NCBI GenBank assembly: GCA_964384095.1
Contig: CAYLKC010000020.1
Location: 1-25,880 of the forward strand
Source of the DNA: JAITWN01 sp964384095
GTDB taxonomy: Bacteria; Pseudomonadota; Gammaproteobacteria; SZUA-140
DNA length: 25,880 nucleotides
Direction: 5' to 3'
The notes under the pieces are model-generated. The model saw only the letters and a list, made by a program, of their open reading frames with translations, was not told the DNA's origin and ran no database searches. Position 1 is the first letter of the stretch; each line of letters starts with the position of its first letter. Made by a program: the position numbers and the translations under genes. Shown here in pieces: positions 7,933 to 16,400 of this stretch.

Positions 7933-7949
7933 ACCTTCTGTCCGAAGGT
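7933..7949 (+). promoter_or_regulatory. small inverted repeat upstream of DUF3015
   Basis: ACCTTC-TGTCC-GAAGGT forms a 6-bp stem 42 bases before the DUF3015 ATG. It has no T-tract and no clear promoter beside it. It may be a weak terminator for the DUF3014 transcript or a leader structure. Confidence 0.3.
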
Positions 7950-7990
7950 CATCGGGTCAGGCTGAAATAATGACAACAGGGGGACTCGAG

Positions 7991-8464
7991 ATGAAAGGGA
8001 AGTTATTGATGATCGCGGTATCCGGCATGTTCGCTGCAGGCGTCGCGCAGGCGGACAGCACCGGTTGTGGCCTCGGCACCACGCTGTGGGAAGGCCAGTC
8101 CGGCATCGCGCCGCAGGTGCTCGCCGTGACGACCAACGGTACGCTCGGCAACCAGACCTTCGGTATCACCTTCGGCACGCTCGGCTGCAAGTCGGATGGC
8201 GTCGTCAGCTCACCGATGGCGATGTTCACCGGCAGCAACATGGATCGCCTCGCGCGCGACATGTCGGTCGGCGAGGGCGAGGCCCTCGAGACGCTGGCCG
8301 AGCTGCTGGGCATCGAGGCCGGGCACAAGGACGCATTCTTCCAGGCCACCCGGACCCACTTCGGCGAGATCTTCACGAGCGCCGATGTCACCGCCGAACA
8401 GGTGCTCGACGCCATCAACGACATGATGGCGCAGAACGCCACGCTCGCGCGTTACGCTGTCTGA
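7991..8464 (+). CDS. DUF3015 periplasmic protein
   Basis: The product has 157 residues with a signal peptide (about 1-20, cleavage after VAQA). The mature part starts DSTGCGLGTTLWEGQSG, the usual start of DUF3015 proteins, and keeps two cysteines (in GCGLG and LGCKS) that may form a disulphide. A helical C-terminal half contains LARDMSVGEGEALETLAELLG. GGGGGA lies just before the ATG at 7991, which fixes the start and excludes an in-frame ATG at 7970. Function is unknown. DUF3015 genes commonly precede DUF4105 genes, as here, so a shared envelope role is likely. Confidence 0.85.
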   Translation: MKGKLLMIAVSGMFAAGVAQADSTGCGLGTTLWEGQSGIAPQVLAVTTNGTLGNQTFGITFGTLGCKSDGVVSSPMAMFTGSNMDRLARDMSVGEGEALETLAELLGIEAGHKDAFFQATRTHFGEIFTSADVTAEQVLDAINDMMAQNATLARYAV

Positions 8465-8476
8465 AGTCCCCGGTAT

Positions 8477-8505
8477 CCGGCGGCGCATCGATGATGCGCC
8501 GCCGG
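8477..8505 (+). terminator. strong intercistronic hairpin between DUF3015 and DUF4105
   Basis: A perfect 13-bp GC-rich inverted repeat around a 3-base loop starts 13 bases after the DUF3015 stop and ends 26 bases before the next ATG. There is no T-tract, so it may be a partial terminator or an mRNA stabiliser. Either would give more DUF3015 than DUF4105 from one transcript. Confidence 0.55.
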
Positions 8506-8531
8506 TCGCCGTCATCTCCCGATCATCCACG

Positions 8532-10451
8532 ATGTGGCGCCAAGCAGGCCGTGTCCTGCTGCTGCTCGCACTGGCGCTGCCCGCATCCGTCCATGCAGGA
8601 CAGGAGAGCGGCTATGCCAATCAGCTGATCGAACGCGCCGTTGCCGCGGGCCTGGCCGAAGATCCGTACTGGCTGAAGCTCCTCTACTATGTCCCGGCGC
8701 GTAATGCCGGCGGCTGGCGCAGCGAGGCCACCAGCGCGGATTTTTTCCACAACCCCGATGGTCGCGACGACCCTGCCGCGGAACTCACCGCAACCTTGCG
8801 CGCGCTGTTCGCGCCGCCGCTCGATCCCGTCGAGGAGGCCGCGGGCCGCCAGCACCCGCAGTGCGCATTCATCGCACGCTATCACTGGTTGCACGAGCGG
8901 CTCGGCATCGACGACGCTCGCCTGCCGCGGCAACCCTGCGAACGTTTCGATGTCTGGTTCGATGCGATTGACCCGGCGCGCGTCGCGCTGGTCTTTGCCG
9001 CCGACTATGTCGGTAACCCCTCGTCGGCCTTCGGCCATACGCTGTTGCGACTCGACCGGCCGTCAGAGGACGCCAGCCGGCTCGTTTCCTATGCCGTCAA
9101 CTATGCGGCCATCGTCGGGGACGCGAATCCGGTCAGCTATGCCTGGAAGGGGCTGAGTGGCGGTTATCCCGGCTATTTCTCGCTGCTGCCCTACTACGAC
9201 AAGGTGCGGGAGTATAACGACCTCGAAAGCCGGGATATGTGGGAGTATGAACTGACGCTGACCCCGGAGGAGATCGGGCGCATGATGCGCCACCTGTGGG
9301 AGGTCGGCTCGGTCCCGTTCGATTACTATTTCCTCAAACAGAACTGTTCGTACCGTTTGCTCGGCCTGCTCGAGATCGCGCGCCCCGAAACGGCGCTGAC
9401 CAGGCGCTTTCCGGTCTATGCGATTCCGACCGATACCGTGCGTGTCGCGCTGGAGGAGGAAGGCCTGCTGCGCGCGGTGGTCTTCCGTCCCTCGGCGGAA
9501 CGCCGTCTCAAGCACGGGATCGCGCAGGCATCGGCCGGGATCCGGAACGCCGCGCTGGCGGCGGCGAATGACGATGATCCCAACGGCGAGCTGGAGAAGT
9601 TGTCATCCGCGGGGCGTGCACATGCCCTCGAACTGGCGCATGACTACCTGCATTATCACTTCCTCGCCGGACGCCTGCCGCGCGAGATCGCGGCGCCGCG
9701 CATGCACCGCCTGCTGATCGAACGCAGCGGGGTCGGCGAGTCCTCGCCGGTCCCCGAGCCGCCGCGACCGGCGACGCGGCCCGACCAGGGGCATCCGACC
9801 GGGCGTCTCGGCCTCGGCGCCGGTTACGCGCAGGGCGCGCATTTCACTGAACTGCAGTGGCGCGCGGCCTATCATGACCTGGCCGATCCGCAACCGGGTT
9901 ACCGTCATGGTGCGCAGATCGATTTCCTTGGCGCGAGCGCCCGCTATGAGCATGGACGTGATCGCTGGCGTCTCGAGCGCGTCGATGTCGCCGAGATCTG
10001 GTCGCTTGCGCCGCGCAACGCCTTTATGAAGCCGGTGTCGTGGAAGGTCGGCGGCGGGTTGATGCGCGATCCCTTGCTGACGCCTGAGCGGCCGCTGGTC
10101 GGCGAGTTTCACGGCGGCGCCGGTCTGAGCCGGGCCCTCGACCGCGAGGAACGGCTGATCGTCTACGGGCTCGTCGAGGGACGTCTGATTGCCTCACGTC
10201 ACCTCGACGACCGCCTGCGGCTGGGCGCAGGCCCACGCATCGGGGTCGTCCATGGTGGTCGCTTCGGCTCGCTGCACGCGACCGCGGTCGTGCGCCGGCA
10301 TACCGATGGCCGGGACCTCCGCCACGAGGCGAGACTCGAGCAGAGTCTCGCCTTGAGCGGGCGCCTGGCATTACGCCTGCGACTTGGCTGGGCGGAGGAG
10401 GGCGGCAGATATTATCGCGAGCGGATGCTGCTCGCGCACTGGTATTACTGA
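8532..10451 (+). CDS. DUF4105 (Lnb N-terminal-like) protein with C-terminal beta-barrel
   Basis: This 639-residue exported protein has a signal peptide (about 1-22, VHA-G). Residues about 130-300 are the DUF4105 domain, equivalent to the extracytoplasmic domain of lipoprotein N-acyltransferase Lnb. Likely catalytic residues are His169 in SAFGHTLLRL and Cys272 in LKQNCSYRL, a thiol dyad. From about residue 425 the sequence alternates polar and hydrophobic residues in strand-length segments and ends in HWYY, an aromatic C-terminus typical of outer-membrane barrels. Thus the enzyme domain is probably tethered to the outer membrane rather than to an inner-membrane helix. The hydrolase gene begins one base after its stop. 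Confidence 0.85.
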   Translation: MWRQAGRVLLLLALALPASVHAGQESGYANQLIERAVAAGLAEDPYWLKLLYYVPARNAGGWRSEATSADFFHNPDGRDDPAAELTATLRALFAPPLDPVEEAAGRQHPQCAFIARYHWLHERLGIDDARLPRQPCERFDVWFDAIDPARVALVFAADYVGNPSSAFGHTLLRLDRPSEDASRLVSYAVNYAAIVGDANPVSYAWKGLSGGYPGYFSLLPYYDKVREYNDLESRDMWEYELTLTPEEIGRMMRHLWEVGSVPFDYYFLKQNCSYRLLGLLEIARPETALTRRFPVYAIPTDTVRVALEEEGLLRAVVFRPSAERRLKHGIAQASAGIRNAALAAANDDDPNGELEKLSSAGRAHALELAHDYLHYHFLAGRLPREIAAPRMHRLLIERSGVGESSPVPEPPRPATRPDQGHPTGRLGLGAGYAQGAHFTELQWRAAYHDLADPQPGYRHGAQIDFLGASARYEHGRDRWRLERVDVAEIWSLAPRNAFMKPVSWKVGGGLMRDPLLTPERPLVGEFHGGAGLSRALDREERLIVYGLVEGRLIASRHLDDRLRLGAGPRIGVVHGGRFGSLHATAVVRRHTDGRDLRHEARLEQSLALSGRLALRLRLGWAEEGGRYYRERMLLAHWYY

Positions 10452-10452
10452 C

Positions 10453-11441
10453 ATGCTGCGGCTGTTGCTGGCGCCATTGCTGCTGCTCCAGGCCGCCTGT
10501 ACCCAGTTGTTCTTCCACCCGCTCGCGCAGCCGGTATTCGACCCCGCCAGTGCCGGCATCGTCTACGAGACNNNNNNNNNNNNNNNNNNNNNNNNNNNNN
10601 NNNNNNNNNNNNNNNNNNNNNNNNNNNNNNNNNNNNNNNNNNNNNNNNNNNNNNNNNNNNNNNNNNNNNNNACCCGCTCGCGCAGCCGGTATTCGACCCC
10701 GCCAGTGCCGGCATCGTCTACGAGACGGTGACCTTCGAGGCCACGGACGGCACGCGCCTGCACGGCTGGTTCCTGCCGTCGAGGCTGGAGGACGCCAGGG
10801 CAACGATCCTGTTTCTGTACGGCAATGCCGAGAACAAGAGCACGCATATCGCCAGCGTCTACTGGTTGCCCGAGCATGGCTTCAACGTGCTGATGTTCGA
10901 TTATCGAGGCTATGGCGGCTCGGGCGGACGACCGACGCTGCCCGGGATGCACGATGATATCGACGCCGCGTTGCGCTATCTGCTTACGCGGCCGGGGACG
11001 TCGGCGCAGCCCATCATCGTCTTTGGCCAGAGCCTCGGCGGCGCGCTGGCGCTGACCGCAGTCGCCGACTCGCCCTGGCGCCCGCATATCCGCGGCGTCG
11101 TCGTCGAGGGGGCGTTCAGCGGCTACCGGACGATCGCGCGCGAGAAACTGGCCGGATTCTGGCTGACCTGGCCGCTGGCCTGGCCGTTCTCGCTGACGAT
11201 CAGCGACCGCTACCAGCCGCTGGAGGCGGCCGCGCGGATCAGTCCGATCCCGCTGCTGCTGGTCTATTCAACGGAGGATGACGTCGTGCCCGTGCATCAC
11301 GGAGATCGGCTCTATGAAGCAGCGCAGTCACCGAAGTATCTGTGGAAGATCGACGGGGCTCTGCACATTGCCGCATTTCTCGATGACGGGCGACGCCGCG
11401 AACTGGTATCTCTGCTGAGGAGCTGGCTGCAGGAGGATTAA
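10453..11441 (+). CDS. alpha/beta hydrolase lipoprotein, interrupted by an assembly gap
   Basis: The gene is broken by 100 Ns, but the flanks carry the same 55 bases; removing 155 bases restores one open frame of 277 residues. The N-terminus LLLLQAAC-TQ looks like a lipobox, predicting a lipoprotein. The fold is a serine hydrolase of the BEM46/ABHD13 type. Visible residues are the nucleophile serine in GQSLGG (codon 11031-11033), the acid Asp in EDDVVP and His in GALHIAAF (codon 11364-11366). The substrate is unknown; peptidase or esterase activity is possible. It starts one base after DUF4105, in the same operon, and its stop overlaps that of pncB on the other strand. Confidence 0.88.
10517..10571 (+). 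repeat. 55-bp duplicate, left side of the gap (assembly artefact)
   Basis: These 55 bases, directly before the N run, are identical to 10672-10726, directly after it. Both copies encode the same segment of the hydrolase. The repeat is an unmerged contig-end overlap rather than a biological duplication. Confidence 0.93.
10572..10671. other. assembly gap of exactly 100 N (true gap probably zero)
   Basis: A round 100-N spacer placed by a scaffolder. Because the two contig ends share 55 identical bases and the reading frame is restored by collapsing them, no sequence is likely to be missing. Confidence 0.95.
10672..10726 (+). repeat. 55-bp duplicate, right side of the gap (assembly artefact)
   Basis: Exact copy of 10517-10571. 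See the hydrolase entry for how collapsing the copies restores the gene. Confidence 0.93.
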
Positions 11442-12775
11442 TCCCGGTGCTGCCCGCGGCGGTCGATCTCGTCGGCGAGGCACTGGAGCATCGGGGAGAT
11501 CCCGACGGGGTAGGGTGAGTCTGATTCGAGTTCCGCGGGCAAGCGGGAGAGGTTGGTCAGCGCGCGCTCCCTGAGCACGGATGGGGTTTCCGCCGCATCA
11601 ATGCGTCGTCCCTCGCGCATCACCGGTCGTAACAGCGGCTCGCCGGGCAGGGTGTCGCTGACCAGCGTCAGCGTGTCTGCGCACATCCGTCCGTTGGTAT
11701 CATGACGACGATACACCTGCTTCCTTCCCGGCCATGTCTCCTTCCCCTCGGAGCGCTTGCGCCGGGGGATGCCCGCATATTCCTGCAGCTTGTACGCGCA
11801 GTCGAGGTAGGGCGCATCCGCCGAGGTGTCGAGCTTCGTGCCGATGCCGAAGCCGTCGATCGGCGCGCCGTCCTTGAGCAGCCTGCCGATGACCGCCTCG
11901 TCGAGGCTGCCGCTGCAAAAGATCGCGGTGTCATTCAGGCCGCCGCCATCGAGGATCGCGCGCACGCGCCGGCTGTGTTCGAGCAGATCGCCGCTGTCGA
12001 GGCGGACGGCCTTGATGCGGATGCCGCGCTCGTGCAGTTTCGGCGCAAGCGCGACGACCTTGCGCGCGCCGGCCTCGGTGTCGTAGGTGTCGATCAGCAG
12101 CGTGACATTGTCGCGTATCGACTCGGCGAAGTGTTCGAAGGCCAGCGCCTCGTCGTCATGGGCCTGGATGTACGAGTGGGCCATCGTGCCGTAGCTCGGG
12201 ATGCCGTAGAGGGCCTCGGCAAGCACGGTCGCGGTGCCGTCGAAGCCGGCGAGGTAACTCGCCCGTGCCGCGAGCAGCGCGGCCTCGGCGCCGTGGGCGC
12301 GGCGCATGCCGAAGTCGACCAGCAGCTTGCCGGGCGCCGCGAGTCGGCAGCGCGCCGCCTTGCTCGCGATCAGGGTCTGGAAATGCAGCAGGTTGATGAC
12401 GCGGCTCTCGATCAGTTGCGCCTCGGGCAGCGGTGCGACGACGCGCAGGATCGGCTCGTTGGCGAAGAAGACGGTCCCTTCCGGCATCGCATCGACGTCA
12501 CCGGTGAAGCGCAGCGCCGCGAGTTGGTCGATGAAGCCGGCGGAGAAGCGGCCGGTCGCGCGCAGCCAGGTGATCTCCTCGTCGCTGAAGCGCAGGTGCT
12601 CCAGATAGTAGAGGACCTGTTCGAGCCCGGCCGCGATGAGGTACGCGCGGTTCGGCGGCAGCCGGCGCACGAAGAATTCGAACACCGCGGTGTCGTTCAT
12701 GCCGCGGTCGTGATAGCCCTGCAGCATCGTCAGCTGGTACAGGTCGGTGAGCAGGGGGCTGGATAAGGGATCCAT
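11438..12775 (-). CDS. pncB: nicotinate phosphoribosyltransferase
   Basis: The enzyme converts nicotinate, PRPP and ATP to nicotinate mononucleotide, the committed step of the Preiss-Handler NAD salvage route. The 445-residue protein starts with LLTDLYQLTMLQGYH, a hallmark of the family. It contains YGTMAHSYI with His200, the candidate phospho-histidine, VRLDSGDL (phosphoribosyl binding) and FGIGTKLDTS. It follows the nicotinamidase gene with a 9-base gap, so the two consecutive salvage steps are co-transcribed. Its stop overlaps that of the hydrolase gene tail to tail. Confidence 0.95.
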   Translation of the reverse strand: MDPLSSPLLTDLYQLTMLQGYHDRGMNDTAVFEFFVRRLPPNRAYLIAAGLEQVLYYLEHLRFSDEEITWLRATGRFSAGFIDQLAALRFTGDVDAMPEGTVFFANEPILRVVAPLPEAQLIESRVINLLHFQTLIASKAARCRLAAPGKLLVDFGMRRAHGAEAALLAARASYLAGFDGTATVLAEALYGIPSYGTMAHSYIQAHDDEALAFEHFAESIRDNVTLLIDTYDTEAGARKVVALAPKLHERGIRIKAVRLDSGDLLEHSRRVRAILDGGGLNDTAIFCSGSLDEAVIGRLLKDGAPIDGFGIGTKLDTSADAPYLDCAYKLQEYAGIPRRKRSEGKETWPGRKQVYRRHDTNGRMCADTLTLVSDTLPGEPLLRPVMREGRRIDAAETPSVLRERALTNLSRLPAELESDSPYPVGISPMLQCLADEIDRRGQHRD

Positions 12776-12784
12776 ATGTCCCGA

Positions 12785-13366
12785 TCAGGCCGGCGCCAGC
12801 GAGGCGAGGTCGATTGACACCGCGCCGAGCGCCGCGATCTCGCGTTCGGCGGCGTCGCCGTCGCCGGAGGTGACATTGACCGCGCGCGACGCATCGTTCA
12901 GATAGACGACTGCAAATCCGGCCGCGATCGCGTCTCGCACCGTCGCCAGCACGCAATAATCGGTCGCGAGTCCGCCGATCCACAAACGCCCGACGCCAAG
13001 CTTACGCAGGCGCTCCGACAGATCAGTGCCGTCGAAGCCCGAGTAGGCATCGCGGTCCGGGTCGGTGGCCTTGGAGATGACGATCGCATCCTCGGGGAGC
13101 CTGAGCCAGGGCGCAAACGCGGCCCCGGGCGTGCCGGCGATACAGTGCGGCGGCCACGGACCGCCGCGCGCGGTGAAGGAACAGTGGTTCGGCGGGTGCC
13201 AGTCCCGGGTCGCGATCACCGGCAGGCCGGCGCGAACGAAGCGCTCGATGTAATGATTCAGGACCGGGACGACCTGGTCGCCGTCGGGCACGCCGAGCGC
13301 GCCTTCCGGCAGAAAGTCGTTCTGGACATCGACGATGACGAGTGCATCGTCCTTGCGGGTCTCCAT
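12785..13366 (-). CDS. pncA: nicotinamidase
   Basis: Hydrolyses nicotinamide to nicotinate and ammonia, feeding the next gene in the operon. The 193-residue isochorismatase-fold protein has the catalytic triad Asp13 (VDVQNDFLPEG), Lys99 (SKATDPDRDAYSGF) and Cys138 (ATDYCV). Metal ligands Asp55, His57 (TRDWHP) and His74 are also present. The ATG at 13366 has GGAGGG just upstream. An 18-bp perfect palindrome lies immediately before that Shine-Dalgarno sequence. Confidence 0.95.
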   Translation of the reverse strand: METRKDDALVIVDVQNDFLPEGALGVPDGDQVVPVLNHYIERFVRAGLPVIATRDWHPPNHCSFTARGGPWPPHCIAGTPGAAFAPWLRLPEDAIVISKATDPDRDAYSGFDGTDLSERLRKLGVGRLWIGGLATDYCVLATVRDAIAAGFAVVYLNDASRAVNVTSGDGDAAEREIAALGAVSIDLASLAPA

Positions 13367-13378
13367 GACAGCCCTCCG

Positions 13379-13396
13379 GCAATCCCGCGGGATTGC
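13379..13396. promoter_or_regulatory. 18-bp perfect palindrome upstream of pncA
   Basis: GCAATCCCGCGGGATTGC is a perfect inverted repeat directly upstream of the pncA Shine-Dalgarno sequence, in the 73-base gap after the hybrid-kinase stop. It could be an operator for a salvage repressor, or a hairpin ending the kinase transcript (7-bp stem, CGCG loop, no T-tract). Confidence 0.45.
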
Positions 13397-13439
13397 GCCG
13401 ATCCGTTACAACCGATGATAGCAGAAGCGGCGGGGCAGG

Positions 13440-16400
13440 CTAGCCCGGCGTTCGGGGCTTGAGACGGGTGACATTGTCACCGTTGGAGATCAGTTGCTGG
13501 TCCTTGCGGGCAAGAAACTTCTGCTCGAAGACATCGGGGGCAAGGGGTTGGCTGAAGTAGAAGCCCTGCATATAGTCGCAGCCGGTCTCGCGCAGGACGC
13601 GCGCCTGTTCGGCGGTCTCGACGCCTTCGGCGACGACCTCCAGACCAAGGCCCCTGGCCATGGCCAGTACGCCGGTCACGATTGCGATATCCTCGAGATC
13701 CTCGGGGATGTCCTGGACGAAGGAGCGGTCGATCTTGAGTATGTCGACCGGAAAACGTTTCAGATAGGCCAGCGACGAGTAGCCGGTGCCGAAGTCGTCG
13801 ATCGCGAGCTGGATGCCCATCTCCTTGAGCTTGCGGAAGATCGAGATCATGTCCTCGGCGTGCTCCATGATGACGCTTTCGGTGATCTCAAGTTCGAGCA
13901 GCTCGGGCGGCACACCGGTCTCTTTGAGGACGCGATGAACGGTATCGATGATCTCGTACTTCTCTATCTGCCGCACCGAGAGGTTGATCGCCATGCGCAT
14001 GGGCGCATATCCCCTGGCGAGCCATTCCTTCAGCTGGCAGCAGGCCTTGAAGAGTACCTGGTCGCCGATCAGTCCGATCAGGCCGGTATCCTCGGCCAGT
14101 GGGATGAAGTCGGCCGGCGCTACGAGGCCGCGCTCCGGGTGCATCCAGCGCACAAGGGCCTCGACGCCGGTAACCTTGCCGCTCCTCGAATCGACCTGAG
14201 GCTGGTAGTGCACCCTCAACTCGTCGCGTTCTACCGCCTTCCTGAGATCGCTCTCCATCCTGAGGCGGCGCGCGACGTCCGCCTCCATGCCGTATTCGAA
14301 GAAGCGGAAGTCATTGCGATAGCGCTTGGCATTGAACATTGCGGTATCGGCATGCTTCATCAGCGTCGCGATGTCTGAGGCATCTGACGGGAACATCGAA
14401 ATGCCGATGCTCAGCGTGACGAAGATCTCCTGCTCGAGAAAGGTCACCGGTTTAGAGAACGCGCTGCAGATCTTGCGGGCAATGGACGCCAGCACCTCGC
14501 GTGAGCCGATGTCGTCGAGCACGATCGTGAACTCATCGCCGCCGAGTCGGGCGACCAGATCGCCGTCGCGGACACAGTGATGCAGGCGCTCGGCGACGAT
14601 CTTCAGCAGCATGTCGCCGGCATCGTGTCCCAGCGTGTCGTTGATGAGCTTGAATCGGTCCACGTCGATGAACATGACCGCGAGAGCCCGACCGCTCTCC
14701 CGATTGGCATCGAGCAGCGTCGTCAGGTGGCTGGTGAATCGCGTCCTGTTGGGGAGACCGGTCAGGGGATCGCTGTAGGCCAGTCTGTGCATATGCCGCT
14801 GCGCGTGACTGGCCTGCATCAGGTGGGCAATACGCCGGCGCAGCACCGAGAAATTCACCGGTTTCGGAATGTAGTCGGTCGCGCCGACCGAAAACGCCCG
14901 CTCGATGGAGTCCTCGTCTTCGAGGCCGGTGATGATCAGCACCGGGATATGCGCAGTATCCGCCTTCTGCTTGAGGTACTGGCAGGCGGCAAAGCCGTCC
15001 ATAACCGGCATCTTGCCGTCCATCAGGATCAGGTCGGGGGGATCTCCCGCGCACAGGTCGATCGCAGTCGTGCCGTTGTCGGCCTCGATCACTTCGTAAC
15101 CTTCCTCTTCGAGGATATTGCGGAACACGAAGCGGGTGGAGCGATCGTCGTCGGCGACGAGGATCCTCGCGGTATGACCGTGACGGGTCTGTATCGCCCC
15201 CTCAACCGGTTTGCCCTCGAGTTCACTGCGCAACAGCCCGATCAGCGCCTGGGATTCAGCCACGGCGGTGTTGTAGAGCATTCGTACCGAATCCGCATCG
15301 AGACTGCGCCCGGAAGACTCGATGTGTCTGCTGACGTCGGCCAACTTACCTGCGCCGATATTCGCAGCACTGCCCTTGATCGCGTGCGCAATATTGGGGA
15401 CCATTTCCAGACTGTTATCCCTGATCGAGGCATAGAGATCCGCCAGGTAGGCGGTCAGATCCTCGATAAAGACCCTGAGCATGTCGTGAAAAGCCTCGCC
15501 GATGGTTTCCCTGAGTTCGCTGAATATCTCCATGTCCAGCGTTTGCTGCAGCGGCAACTGCTCTGAATCAAGCGGCATTCCGGGCGAGGCCGGTGCCATC
15601 GATGATGCGGATGCTTCCCGGCCCCGGATCCAGACCGATAGCTTGTCCCTGAGTATCTCGAGCCTGAGCGGCTTGGACAGATAATCATCCATGCCTGCAT
15701 CGAGGCACCGGCGCACATCGCCATCCTGGACATTGGCGGTCATCGCAATCACCGGTGTCCTCCGGTCATTGCCTTCGAGCGCACGTATCCTGCGCGTGGT
15801 CTCGTAGCCGTCGAGATCCGGCATGTTGCAGTCCATCAGGACGAGATCGAACGACTCCCGTCGCATGACGTCGATGGCTTCATGACCACCGGAGGCGACG
15901 GTCGGTCGCATGCCGAGGCGTTCAAGCATGCCGGAGACCACGTATTGATTGGCGCGGTTATCCTCGACAATGAGGATTCTCGAACGGGGCAGGTTGATCG
16001 CCCCGGGTGCAGCCACCGGAGTGTCTGCCACCAGCGGCGCGGCACGGCTGCCAATCAGCATATCCATCAGCAGACTGCGCAGCGTGGACTTCCGCAGCGG
16101 CTTGCGGATCGACCAGGCGCTGCCGTTGCCGGTCGTGGCGGCATCGGCATCCGCCACACCATTCTCCATCAGTGCGATACAGGTGATGCCGGTCAGTTCG
16201 CCCGACTCGATGATGTCGGCGACGGGGCGGCCAAAATTACCCTTGAGGTCCGCGTCGATCAGCAGGGCATCGAAACAGGGATTGCGATCCCGGCGAGATT
16301 CGATGATCGTCGACATCTCCTGCGCAGTCTGCGCGACGACCGGTCGCATGCCGAACGACTCGCACAACCGCCGCGCCTGTCGCCTGACTATCTCGCTGTC

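Noticed and set aside
10453..11441. The hydrolase as a pseudogene with a frameshift or duplication.
   Set aside because: The frame break is explained by the 100-N spacer and the identical 55-base contig ends; collapsing them restores an intact gene with its catalytic residues.
11702..12766. A 354-codon plus-strand open frame opposite pncB.
   Set aside because: It lies wholly within a well-conserved gene on the other strand; the translation has no domain features.
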